Assembly (NCBI GenBank): GCA_016705235.1
Contig: JADIYP010000005.1
Coordinates: 62,001-126,000 of the forward strand
Reading direction: 5' to 3'
Source of the DNA: Candidatus Leptovillus affinis
GTDB lineage: Bacteria; Chloroflexota; Anaerolineae; Promineifilales; Promineifilaceae
Length of the DNA: 64,000 bases
This document shows, one piece after another, positions 45,643 through 53,260 of this stretch (position 1 is its first letter; every line of letters begins with the position of its first letter). The notes beneath the pieces are model-generated. The model ran no database searches, was not told the DNA's origin, and saw nothing but the letters and a program-made list of their open reading frames with translations. The position numbers were made by a program, and so were the translations under genes.

Positions 45643-46065
45643 TTATTCGTTCGGGGGCAGCTTAACAACTGTCAACCAAAAATCTTCGATGGAGCGCACA
45701 ACGTGGATGAACTGTTCTAAATCCACAGGTTTTGTCACGTAGCAGTTGGCATGCAAGTTATACGAATCCAAAATGTCTTGTTCGGAGTCTGACGTTGTTA
45801 GAACCACAACCGGAATTCGCCTTAATGTTTCATCTGCTTTGATGGCCGCCAACACTTCTCGGCCGTTCATCCGTGGCAGGTTGAGGTCTAGCATGATGAG
45901 GTCTGGTCTGTTCTGGTTGTCTTTTTTTCTAAGATAACCCATAGCCTCGACACCATCTTCCACAACAGTAATCTGGTTGAGAATTTTCCCTTCTTTTAAC
46001 GCTTCCTGGGTTAAGCGCACGTCTCCTGGATTATCTTCTATTAACAAAATACTGATTGGCTGCAT
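45643..46065 (-). CDS. Single-domain response regulator (Rcp1-like), first gene of the sensory operon
   Basis: A 140-residue receiver-only protein closely similar to the one at 41025-41480. It has the acidic pair in IEDNPGD, Asp60 in LIMLDLNLP, VLTTSDSEQD and VTKPVDLEQF, and a matching C-terminal FWLTVVKLPP. The start at 46065 is favoured by AGGA eight bases upstream; an in-frame ATG at 46080 also exists. It begins a five-gene minus-strand operon. The close similarity to the other regulator suggests a duplication within the operon. Confidence 0.9.
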   Translation of the reverse strand: MQPISILLIEDNPGDVRLTQEALKEGKILNQITVVEDGVEAMGYLRKKDNQNRPDLIMLDLNLPRMNGREVLAAIKADETLRRIPVVVLTTSDSEQDILDSYNLHANCYVTKPVDLEQFIHVVRSIEDFWLTVVKLPPNE

Positions 46066-46080
46066 TTGTTGAGTCCTCAT

Positions 46081-46510
46081 ATTTTAACCCATGCCTTTTG
46101 TGCCAGGGCTACCACGCGCTGCAAGCTGGCGGTGCGGGAAAAGAAGCTAATGGAGGATGATTTGAAAAATGATGGAGATGTTGGGGAGAGGGAATTGGCC
46201 AGGTTGTGGTTAGCAGTAAAAACCAAACGGCCGTAGCCAGGGATATCGGGAATATCGGGTGGGCTGTTTGTCGGTGGCATATGGGTGCTTCGCCTCTGGA
46301 TGACTGGCGCACAAGTGACTACCTGGGCTGTAAGGGTATGACTTGATGTGCTTCCCGTTTTTGCCATATTCATCGGAATCAGTCCGGTACAAAGAGCGAG
46401 TTGTTATCTGTGTTCCATGAATGCGCGATTACATTTCTAACGTCGAAGTATACCACGTGACGCCCCTGGTTTACGATAGTTGATGGGTTGGTTTAAGGGT
46501 GTTTGGCAGA
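46081..46510. other. Intergenic region upstream of the sensory operon
   Basis: About 430 bases without a convincing gene. On the minus strand a TATACT hexamer (complement at 46447-46452) could be a -10 box, but no good -35 element lies 16-18 bases before it. A short open frame ending at 46077 has unusual composition and was not accepted. Confidence 0.45.
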
Positions 46511-46762
46511 TTAAGGCAGGGGGAGGTGGACGATGGTTGGTTTGTGCAGCCAGCTCTGGTCGCTGCCGATGATGATGCGGCCGGGAAATGCGCCGTGGTC
46601 GGTTATCAGATCGAGTTGGGTTGTTTCGCGGGGGGTATCGAACACGGCCGTATGCTCAAACCCGCCGCCCACTTCCATCATGGTGGTTAACGGCCGTCCG
46701 GCCAGGCCAGCCTCTGTCAGCGCTTGCTCCCCCTCTGGCGATTGGTCTAATCTTGCCAGGCG
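46511..46762 (-). pseudogene. 83-codon open stretch in frame after the aldolase stop
   Basis: Directly after the TAA of the aldolase gene the same frame stays open for 83 codons to the next stop. It reads like real protein: RLARLDQSPEGEQAL, then TTMMEVGGGFEHTAVF and GRIIIGSDQSWLHKP. I do not recognise the family. Two explanations are possible: a decayed separate gene whose start was lost, or a former C-terminal extension cut off by a stop mutation. Internal ATGs near codons 32-33 could start a shorter protein, but no ribosome-binding site is evident. Confidence 0.45.
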
Positions 46763-48049
46763 TTACGTAAGCGAAAAAGCCACTTCCAAATCGTGGATTT
46801 CGGCATCGCCGATGGGGACGAGCTGGCCGAGAACGGCCGTGTCTATCAACGACCGCGCACTGAATTCCGCCACCTCCAACCGATCAAAAGCGTTCAAAAT
46901 GTCCGTGCCCACCGTCAGCACACAATCGTTTTGCACCAGCAGCACCGGCGTACTCAGAGAAACTGTTTCCGCCACGGTGTCGACCTGGGTATAGAGCGTC
47001 TTGAATGGGATTAGCGGAATGTCGCGCAGCAGAATAAAGCTCTCCGGAATTGTACGCGAATCAAATCGGGAAGTTGTGATGGTGTAGGCGGTGGCGTTGG
47101 GACTTTGCGCCGACATGACGCTGTGGATGTCCGGGTGTCTGGCATAAATGGCTTCGTGCAGGCGCACGGCGCGGCTGGGCAGCTTGCCCGCCTCGCGCAT
47201 GCCGTTTCGCACCAGCACTACATCGGCAATGTTCAGCGCCCGCCGGTCCTGGCCCGTCGGCGTGATCAGAAAGCTGTCTGTGTCCAGCCGCGCTGAAACG
47301 ACGCCTTCGGTGCTGATCATGAGCTGCCGGTCATAAGCGCGAGCCACGATGTCTACAATTTGCTGGCGCAGTTCGCGCTCGCGGCTGCTGTGGGCGGTGG
47401 GCACAAATTCCGGCAGCAGGTTGTGACGATGGTCGAATAAGTTTAGCGCCGGTTCGCTCAAGGTTTGCACCGGCCCTAATGCTTTGGCCCGAATCAGGGT
47501 GCGGGCGCAAAAGTCCAGCGTCTCCAGGCGGTGGAAGGCGTCGAGCAGATTGGCCCCGCCGGCCGCCATGCCATGATTTTCCAGGATGATGATGTTGTAG
47601 CCCTGAGCGAATGTCGTGGCGATATTTTCGCCCAGCTTTTCGCTGCCGGGCAGGGCGTAGGGCGCATACCCCACTGGCCCGCACAGGCGGTTGGCCTGGG
47701 GGATGATGCGCGTGTCTGGCACTTCGCGCACAATGCTAAAGGAGACCAGCGCCGGAGGATGGGCATGGACGATGGCCTGAAAATCGGGGCGCAGTTCGTA
47801 GATTTTCCGGTGAAAGGGGTATTCAATGGATGGTCTGTGCGGCCCGATGATGGTTCCGTCTGCCTGTACGCACATGATGTCTTTGGGCGTCAGCGTGCCT
47901 TTGTCGATGCCCGATGGGGTGATCCAGATGTCGCCGTTGTCGTCTTTAATGGACAGATTGCCGCCGCTGAGGGTGGTCATGCCGTTGTGGTAAATGCGGT
48001 TCATAATGGCGACCAGTTGGTCGCGGGGGTGAAGGAGTTGAAAGTTCAT
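46763..48049 (-). CDS. Two-domain class II aldolase/adducin protein, probably rhamnulose-1-phosphate aldolase
   Basis: About 428 residues containing two aldolase-II domains in tandem. The first keeps the catalytic and zinc residues: Glu76 (SIEYPFH), His95 and His97 (VHAHPPA) and His159 (LENHGM). The second (from about residue 230) keeps the fold but has SAQSPNA and QNDCV where these motifs should be, so it has lost the metal site. Normal family members are about 220-270 residues with one domain. The neighbouring rhamnulokinase suggests cleavage of L-rhamnulose-1-phosphate, or a fuculose-phosphate-like sugar. The start at 48049 is preferred because the frame upstream is encoded by an inverted repeat. 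Confidence 0.8.
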   Translation of the reverse strand: MNFQLLHPRDQLVAIMNRIYHNGMTTLSGGNLSIKDDNGDIWITPSGIDKGTLTPKDIMCVQADGTIIGPHRPSIEYPFHRKIYELRPDFQAIVHAHPPALVSFSIVREVPDTRIIPQANRLCGPVGYAPYALPGSEKLGENIATTFAQGYNIIILENHGMAAGGANLLDAFHRLETLDFCARTLIRAKALGPVQTLSEPALNLFDHRHNLLPEFVPTAHSSRERELRQQIVDIVARAYDRQLMISTEGVVSARLDTDSFLITPTGQDRRALNIADVVLVRNGMREAGKLPSRAVRLHEAIYARHPDIHSVMSAQSPNATAYTITTSRFDSRTIPESFILLRDIPLIPFKTLYTQVDTVAETVSLSTPVLLVQNDCVLTVGTDILNAFDRLEVAEFSARSLIDTAVLGQLVPIGDAEIHDLEVAFSLT

Positions 48050-48063
48050 AGGTGTTTGTTTGT

Positions 48064-48104
48064 GATTGGCGATTGGCGATTTGTTCAATCGCCAATCGCC
48101 AATT
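48064..48104. repeat. Hairpin of repeated GATTGGC words
   Basis: GATTGGCGATTGGCGATT (48064-48081) pairs with AATCGCCAATCGCCAATT (48087-48104) over 17 bases. It lies between rhaB and the aldolase gene and could stabilise the upstream message or lower aldolase expression. Confidence 0.7.
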
Positions 48105-48109
48105 GCATT

Positions 48110-49546
48110 CTACGCGATAATTTCCTGATAACGGCCGTACATGTCAGTCCATACGGCCGTTTCTTGCGGTTCATAATGGGCCAATTCCGCCATCTCCGCG
48201 ACGATGGCCCGCGCCTGGTTGATGTCGGCGATTTCGCCCAGCGCAATGAGCTGCACGCTGGCGTTGCCGATGACAGTGGCTTCAATCGGTCCGGCGATAA
48301 CCGGCAGCCCGGTGGCATTGGCCGTCATCTGGTTGAGCAGTTTGTTTTGCGTGCCGCCGCCGACGATGTGGACGACGCGAACAGGGTGGGGGGTAACGGC
48401 CGTTAGCTGCTCCAGCGAATCCCGGTAAGCCATAGCCAGGCTTTCCAAAATGACGCGCACGATTTCGCCCTTGCTTTGGGGAACCGGCTGGCCTGTTTGT
48501 CTACAAAATGACTGGATGCGATCCGGCATGTCGCCGTGTTTCATAAAAAGAGGGTCGTTGACATGGATGAACGAGCGGAATGGCGGCGCTGTTTGGGCCA
48601 TTGCCACCAGTTCGCCATAAGAAAAAGGTTCGTTTTGCGCGGTCCAGGCGGCGCGGCTTTGCTGCAGCAGCCACATGCCCATCAAATTCTTCAGCAGGCG
48701 GACGGTGCCATACACCCCGCCTTCGTTGGTGAGGTTGGCGGCTAAAGCCGCAGATGACAGGACCGGCTGCGGTAGTTCCAGCCCCAGCAGGCTCCAGGTG
48801 CCGCTGCTGATATAGGCAAAATCGGCCGTGGCTGCCGGCACGGCCGCTACCGCGCTGCCGGTGTCATGGCAGGCCGGCGCGATGACCGGAATGCCGTCAT
48901 ACTGCCCCAGGCGCGTTCCTGATGGCACGATTTCCGGCAGGATGTGTTGGGGGATGCCAAGTTTGTGGAGCAAATCAACCGCCCACGCGCCGGTTTGGGG
49001 GTCCATCATCTGGGTGGTGGAGGCGATGCTGAACTCGCTTGCTTTTTGCCCGGTCAGCCAGTAGTTGAGCAGATCGGGCGACAGCAGCAGCGTGTCGGCG
49101 ATGTCTAGCTGGGGTGAGCGGCTTTCTACGAGGCTCATGAGCTGGTAAAGGGTGTTGATTTGCATGAACTGGACGCCGGTTTGGGCGAAGATTTCGGCGC
49201 GTGGCACTTTGTCAAATGCACGTTCCATCATGCTATCGGTACGGCCGTCACGGTAATGCACCGGATTACCAATCAGATGACCCTGTTTATCCAGCAGGCC
49301 AAAATCGACGCCCCAGGTGTCGACGCCGATGCTTGCCGGATTGAGCGCCTTGCCTTTTTCGATGCCGATCTGGATGTCGCGCCACAGCCGCAAAAAATCC
49401 CAGTGCAGTGTGCCGTTGACGGTGACTGTGGTGTTGGGGAATCGGTGGAGTTCTTCTTGGGTGAAGGAACGGCCGTTAAACTTCACCGCCATCACCCGCC
49501 CGGATTCGGCCCCCAAATCTACAGCGAGAACGGTCTTATCGCTCAT
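48110..49546 (-). CDS. rhaB: Rhamnulokinase
   Basis: About 478 residues of the FGGY sugar-kinase family; phosphorylates L-rhamnulose with ATP. Motifs are AVDLGAESGRVM near the N-terminus, GVDTWGVDFGLLD, HYRDGRTD, PACHDTGSAVAAVP, the second phosphate motif ISSGTWSLLGLE, and the adenosine motif VHIVGGGTQNKLLNQ. The length and the GAESGR signature fit RhaB rather than xylulo- or glycerol kinase. The start at 49546 is supported by GGAAGGAAGAG upstream. It is the first gene of the operon with the two-domain aldolase and is divergent from a DeoR regulator. No rhamnose isomerase is in the window. Confidence 0.9.
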   Translation of the reverse strand: MSDKTVLAVDLGAESGRVMAVKFNGRSFTQEELHRFPNTTVTVNGTLHWDFLRLWRDIQIGIEKGKALNPASIGVDTWGVDFGLLDKQGHLIGNPVHYRDGRTDSMMERAFDKVPRAEIFAQTGVQFMQINTLYQLMSLVESRSPQLDIADTLLLSPDLLNYWLTGQKASEFSIASTTQMMDPQTGAWAVDLLHKLGIPQHILPEIVPSGTRLGQYDGIPVIAPACHDTGSAVAAVPAATADFAYISSGTWSLLGLELPQPVLSSAALAANLTNEGGVYGTVRLLKNLMGMWLLQQSRAAWTAQNEPFSYGELVAMAQTAPPFRSFIHVNDPLFMKHGDMPDRIQSFCRQTGQPVPQSKGEIVRVILESLAMAYRDSLEQLTAVTPHPVRVVHIVGGGTQNKLLNQMTANATGLPVIAGPIEATVIGNASVQLIALGEIADINQARAIVAEMAELAHYEPQETAVWTDMYGRYQEIIA

Positions 49547-49598
49547 GCGTACGCTCTTCCTTCCACACAAAAATCGCTACAGTTCGGATCTCTCTGCA

Positions 49599-49658
49599 AG
49601 ACCCTAAGGGTTTAAGGCCCAGATATTTTGGTTTCTCAAGAGCAAACCCTTAGGGTCT
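49599..49658. repeat. 60-bp hairpin element in the rhaB leader
   Basis: Arms AGACCCTAAGGGTTT and AAACCCTTAGGGTCT are perfect inverted repeats and the total is exactly 60 bp, as in the copies at 9644, 9712, 9781 and 17882. It lies between the rhaB promoter and start codon, so it is in the rhaB transcript leader. Confidence 0.85.
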
Positions 49659-49698
49659 GCAAAGACACCAAAAATTAACCAACCAAATTGCTGATACT

Positions 49699-49727
49699 AT
49701 GATAAATCACAATCAAACGAAAGGCAA
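49699..49727 (-). promoter_or_regulatory. Candidate rhaB promoter
   Basis: On the minus strand TTGCCT (complement at 49722-49727) and TATCAT (complement at 49699-49704) are 17 bases apart. It drives rhaB and aldolase transcription leftwards, divergent from and close to the deoR promoter. Confidence 0.5.
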
Positions 49728-49754
49728 ATGAAAATGATTGAAAGTTAGTTGAAG
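49719..49754. promoter_or_regulatory. Helically phased GAAA direct repeats, candidate DeoR operator
   Basis: GAAA at 49719, 49730 and 49740 and GAAG at 49751 are spaced 11, 10 and 11 bases, so they lie on one face of the helix. The array sits between and overlaps the two divergent promoters. DeoR-family repressors often bind direct repeats; binding by the neighbouring regulator is inferred. Confidence 0.45.
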
Positions 49755-49766
49755 TTGATTTATAAT
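49738..49766 (+). promoter_or_regulatory. deoR-type regulator promoter
   Basis: TTGAAA (49738-49743), 17 bases, then a perfect TATAAT (49761-49766). Transcription would start near 49773, leaving a leader of about 165 bases that contains a full copy of the ~125-bp palindromic element. Confidence 0.75.
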
Positions 49767-49784
49767 CAGGCCACAAAAGGAAAA

Positions 49785-49908
49785 GGGTTCTTCAGGAATT
49801 CAGGGGATTGACACCCAATGATGCGTGAAGCGTGCTGCGTGACCAGAGAGACCTCCCGCAATACGCATCACGCTTCACGCCCGACCCTACGAAATCCTAA
49901 AGACCCAG
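49785..49908. repeat. ~125-bp palindromic element, copy 1
   Basis: Ends GGGTTCTTCAGGAATTC and CGAAATCCTAAAGACCCA are imperfect inverted repeats. Inside are GGGGATTGACACC and a hairpin of GCGTGAAGCGTG-like words. A nearly identical copy follows the regulator gene (50719-50843), and a third copy with a different interior lies at 62444-62571. Confidence 0.8.
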
Positions 49909-49937
49909 GAAAAGTCGCCCAAAGAAGGAGATAACGG

Positions 49938-50720
49938 ATGACAATGGAAGAAAGGCACGAGCAAATCATTCAACTCATGTTGCAGCAGCAAACCGCCACA
50001 GTCGCCGAGTTGAGCGAGCGCTTTTCCGTTTCCCCGGTGACCATTCGGAGCGATTTAAACCAGTTGGCCGAGAAGGGGAAGGTGGTGCGCACGCACGGCG
50101 GCGCGCGCCTGGGGGATGAACGCACTCGTCAGGAATATTCCATCAGCATCCGCCAGCGCAGCAACGCCGCCGAAAAGCAGTGGATTGGCAAACTGGCGGC
50201 ATCGCTGGTGCAATCGGGCGAATCCATTTTGCTGGATGCCAGCACGACGGCGATTGCCGTGGGGCAGGCGCTGAAACAGCGGGCGGATTTGTATAACGTG
50301 ACCGTCATTACCACGGGCATTTGGACGGCGCTGGAAATGTTGGGCGCGGACCACCTGGAAGTCGTGTTAACGGGCGGCCGGGTGCGCAGCTCTACCGGCT
50401 CGATTGCCGGATTGATCGCCAATGATGTGTTGAGTCGTTTTCATTTTCACAAAGCGTTTTTGGGCGGCTGGGGGATTTCTTTGGAGGGCGGTTTGATGGA
50501 TTCTCCGTTGATCGAAGTGGAAATTAAACAAACGGTTGTTCCGCGCTGCCAGGAAGTGATTGCTGTGGTGGATGGCAGTAAATTTGGACGGCCGTCCCTG
50601 GCGACCATTGTACCCTTAGCGGCAATCTCTAAAATTGTGACCAACGAGGGAGCGCCCGCGCAACTCATCACCGCCATGCGTGCGCAAGGCGTTCATATCC
50701 TTATCGCTAAAGAGAATTAG
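49938..50720 (+). CDS. DeoR-family transcriptional regulator, probably of rhamnose use
   Basis: A 260-residue regulator with AAGGAG well placed before the ATG. The N-terminal winged helix-turn-helix (RHEQIIQLMLQQQTATVAELSERF, continuing VSPVTIRSDLNQLAEKGKVVRTHGGA) and the C-terminal sugar-phosphate-sensing DeoRC domain (ILLDASTTAIAVGQAL, ITTGIWTALEML, GGWGISLEGG, VDGSKFGR) are both complete. It is divergent from rhaB, and DeoR-type RhaR regulators are known in Chloroflexus, so control of rhamnose genes is the best guess. Copies of a ~125-bp palindromic element bracket the gene on both sides. Confidence 0.92.
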   Translation: MTMEERHEQIIQLMLQQQTATVAELSERFSVSPVTIRSDLNQLAEKGKVVRTHGGARLGDERTRQEYSISIRQRSNAAEKQWIGKLAASLVQSGESILLDASTTAIAVGQALKQRADLYNVTVITTGIWTALEMLGADHLEVVLTGGRVRSSTGSIAGLIANDVLSRFHFHKAFLGGWGISLEGGLMDSPLIEVEIKQTVVPRCQEVIAVVDGSKFGRPSLATIVPLAAISKIVTNEGAPAQLITAMRAQGVHILIAKEN

Positions 50721-50843
50721 GATTCTTCAGGAATTCAGGGGATTGACACCCAATGATGCGTGAAGCGTGTTGCGTGACCAGAGAGACCTCACGCAACACG
50801 CTTCACGTTTCACGCCCGACCCCACGAAATCCTAAAGACCCAG
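50719..50843. repeat. ~125-bp palindromic element, copy 2
   Basis: Nearly identical to copy 1 (49785-49908) and in the same orientation, differing by few substitutions and a small indel in the central hairpin. It begins at the stop codon of the DeoR gene. Confidence 0.8.
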
Positions 50844-50919
50844 AATTAGGATGTGTAGCCCCGCCTAAACTGGTCAACCGACCAGGGCGCGACCTCTCCG
50901 GCTGCCGGGTGCGGCGGGG

Positions 50920-52230
50920 ATGATTGGCGATTATACTGGGAGCATGGACCTCTTTTTGTATATCCGGGCGCGGAATTGGCCTGCGGTGGCTGGGTATGGA
51001 TTGTTTGTAGGCCTGATGGCCGTGGGCTATTTTTACAACGTTACGTTTGTGCAGCTCGGATTGAAAGATTTGGGAGAACGGGCGCTGGGCTTATCACCGG
51101 CCGCCGTGGCGCAGCAGATGGCCGTGTTGGCTCTGCTCACCGGCGTGGTTGCCCTGGTGGTCGGGTTTGGTATGCAGCGACGCGGCTGGGGGACATCTCT
51201 GCTGCGCAAGTTGCAATTGGCTCTGGCGGTCGTGTTGGTGCAAACTGGGTTAACGGCCGTTTCTCCCCGCATCGCTTCATCACCCCAATTTTTACTCTGG
51301 ATTGTCATCTGTTCGCTGGCATTAGGCGTGGGCGTGCCCGCCACCTTTAGCCTGACCACCGATCTGGTTCCCGTGCGTGATCGCGGTTACGTGGCTGCGG
51401 CGATCACGGCCGTTGCCTATTTCGCCGCCGCCGCTTTCCCCGGCAGTTGGGCAATTGACTCATTCAGCCGGACGATGTTGTGGCTGATGGTCCCTGGCGC
51501 GTTGGGTTTGGGTGGGATTGTGGCGCTGGCCAGCAGCGGTCGCAGCTTTGTGGCCGTCTGGGTGGCGGAACTAAGTCAACATCACCGGCAAACGCGGTTT
51601 GGCAACGGCCGTTTTGTAACCAATGGCCACGGGCATATCGACCGCCGCTTTTTTGGCTTTGTAGCCCTGATGTTTGGCATCTTTTTTGTAGACAGTCTTG
51701 GCTTTTTGCGCATTGTAGACACGCCGATTCTCGTGGATGGCGCCTGGCAAGCCGCGCAGCAATCACCCCGGCTGATCATTGCCATGACCCACGTTGTGGC
51801 GGCGTTGGTGGCGGGCGTGATGTATACCTATCTGGATGAGCGCCATCTTTTTTACTGGATATTTACCCTCTTTGCCCTGACCCACCTCTCTTACACCTTC
51901 CGGGTCTGGCTGCTGCCGGAAACGACGGTGGCCGCTCTGGGCACGCCGATGCTGTATGCGACGGCCGTTTCCCTCTACACCGTCGTTAATTTTGCGCTCT
52001 GGTCAGACTTTTCCACGCCGCGCACGATCAGCGGGAATACGGCCGTTGGGGTAGCCCTTTCCGGCTGGACAGCTACCTTCCTGAGCACGGCGTTGGCCAT
52101 TCGCTGGCAAACACAGGGCATGCTGCTGGATGAACATTTGCGGTGGGTGCAGGCTTTGGCGCTGTTGTTTTTATTGGCCATGCTGGTGGTCGCGGTAATC
52201 CGCAGTCCAGACAGAGGCAATGGAATGTGA
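50920..52230 (+). CDS. MFS-type membrane transporter-like protein
   Basis: A 436-residue protein with about 12 hydrophobic segments in two halves, joined by a polar loop near residues 205-235. Between segments 4 and 5 is an RDRGYVAAAITAVAYF stretch recalling PucC/BCH-type and other major-facilitator proteins. The substrate cannot be assigned. Starts at 50920 and at ATG 50944 are both possible, and neither has a well-spaced ribosome-binding site. The stop is one base before the start of the bactofilin-like gene, so they form an operon. Confidence 0.7.
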   Translation: MIGDYTGSMDLFLYIRARNWPAVAGYGLFVGLMAVGYFYNVTFVQLGLKDLGERALGLSPAAVAQQMAVLALLTGVVALVVGFGMQRRGWGTSLLRKLQLALAVVLVQTGLTAVSPRIASSPQFLLWIVICSLALGVGVPATFSLTTDLVPVRDRGYVAAAITAVAYFAAAAFPGSWAIDSFSRTMLWLMVPGALGLGGIVALASSGRSFVAVWVAELSQHHRQTRFGNGRFVTNGHGHIDRRFFGFVALMFGIFFVDSLGFLRIVDTPILVDGAWQAAQQSPRLIIAMTHVVAALVAGVMYTYLDERHLFYWIFTLFALTHLSYTFRVWLLPETTVAALGTPMLYATAVSLYTVVNFALWSDFSTPRTISGNTAVGVALSGWTATFLSTALAIRWQTQGMLLDEHLRWVQALALLFLLAMLVVAVIRSPDRGNGM

Positions 52231-52231
52231 C

Positions 52232-53179
52232 ATGAAGAGAATCTGGCTGCTTTTTCTCCTGTTTTTCCTGCTGATGGGTTGTGACGATGGCGTTTATAGC
52301 AGCACCCTCATTTTTGACGGCCGTCACACCTTCGGCTCGGAAACGCGGCTGCCTGGTGATGTGCTGCTGCGAGCAGGCACAACTGAATTGGCCGCGGGAT
52401 CACAGGTTGCCGGTTCGATCTATGTCCTGGGCGGCACGCTGGTGGCCAACGGCCAAATCGACGGCGACCTGGCCGTGCTGGACGGTGAGGTGAGGTTGGG
52501 ACCGGATGCTGTAATTTTCGGCGATTTGCGCACAAGCGGCGGGAAAACTCGGCAGGCGGATACGGCCGTTATCCGGGGCCAAACCATCACCGGATTGGCG
52601 CTGCCACTGGATGGCGTGCAGGCACAGCCCGGCGGTTGGGAGGCCACTTTTCGTTGGTTGATTGGAGTGCTGCTCCTGGCGTCGTTGGGTGGTGTGTGGG
52701 CGCAGTGGCAGTCGCGACGGCAAACGCAGCCCTTGCGCAACGTGGCCGATGCCGCACTCATTCACTGGCTGCCGTCCGCGGCGCTGGGTCTGTTGGGTTT
52801 ACTGGTGCTGCCCATCTTATTGGTGATGATGGCTTTTACCGTCGTCTTGATCCCGTTGGTATTCGTTTTAGGATTGATCGTGAGTTTGGTGTGGGCCATG
52901 GGAGTTGTTTCGTTAGGCGCGCTGCTGGGGGAATGGATGGCGGCCCGCTGGCTTAAACCCACGTTTCGCCAGCCAATGTCGCCAGGCTGGACAACATTTA
53001 CCGGCACGGTGTTGTTGATGGGATTGTTTGCGCTGCCGTGGGTGGGGGAGGCGCTTTTGGGGCTGACGGCCGTTCTCCTCTTGGGCGCGGTGCTGCTTTC
53101 TCGGTTTGGCACGCGGACCTATGAGCCGCCGCCAACCGTGGTCATGGCTGAGGATTTATCGGTATATGAACGGCCGTAA
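52232..53179 (+). CDS. Lipoprotein with bactofilin-like domain and membrane region
   Basis: About 315 residues. The lipobox LLMGCDDG gives a mature N-terminal cysteine. Residues about 30-110 are a repeat-rich beta-helix segment (GSQVAGSIYVLGGTLVANGQ, IDGDLAVLDGEV, AVIFGDLRTSGG) of the polymer-forming bactofilin type. Four or five transmembrane helices follow (about 128-150 and 175-285). Most bactofilins are small soluble cytoskeletal proteins; here the domain would be outside the membrane, held by a lipid anchor and helices. It follows the MFS-like gene by one base. Confidence 0.75.
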   Translation: MKRIWLLFLLFFLLMGCDDGVYSSTLIFDGRHTFGSETRLPGDVLLRAGTTELAAGSQVAGSIYVLGGTLVANGQIDGDLAVLDGEVRLGPDAVIFGDLRTSGGKTRQADTAVIRGQTITGLALPLDGVQAQPGGWEATFRWLIGVLLLASLGGVWAQWQSRRQTQPLRNVADAALIHWLPSAALGLLGLLVLPILLVMMAFTVVLIPLVFVLGLIVSLVWAMGVVSLGALLGEWMAARWLKPTFRQPMSPGWTTFTGTVLLMGLFALPWVGEALLGLTAVLLLGAVLLSRFGTRTYEPPPTVVMAEDLSVYERP

Positions 53180-53260
53180 CCGGCGGCCGGCCTTTTGGCG
53201 TGGGTGGGTGTTTGGCATGAAACATGAATCGTCAGGCCGCGCCGCCCGGGAGACAAGAAA

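Noticed and set aside
46077..46373. A 98-codon minus-strand frame whose TGA overlaps the first possible ATG of the response regulator
   Set aside because: The overlap looks like translational coupling, but the composition (long Ser/Pro/Thr stretches, no domain, no ribosome-binding site) is not protein-like, and the regulator has a better start at 46065.
50920..52230. Bacteriochlorophyll-related PucC protein
   Set aside because: There is only a loose similarity to the superfamily and no photosynthesis gene in the window; kept as MFS-like.
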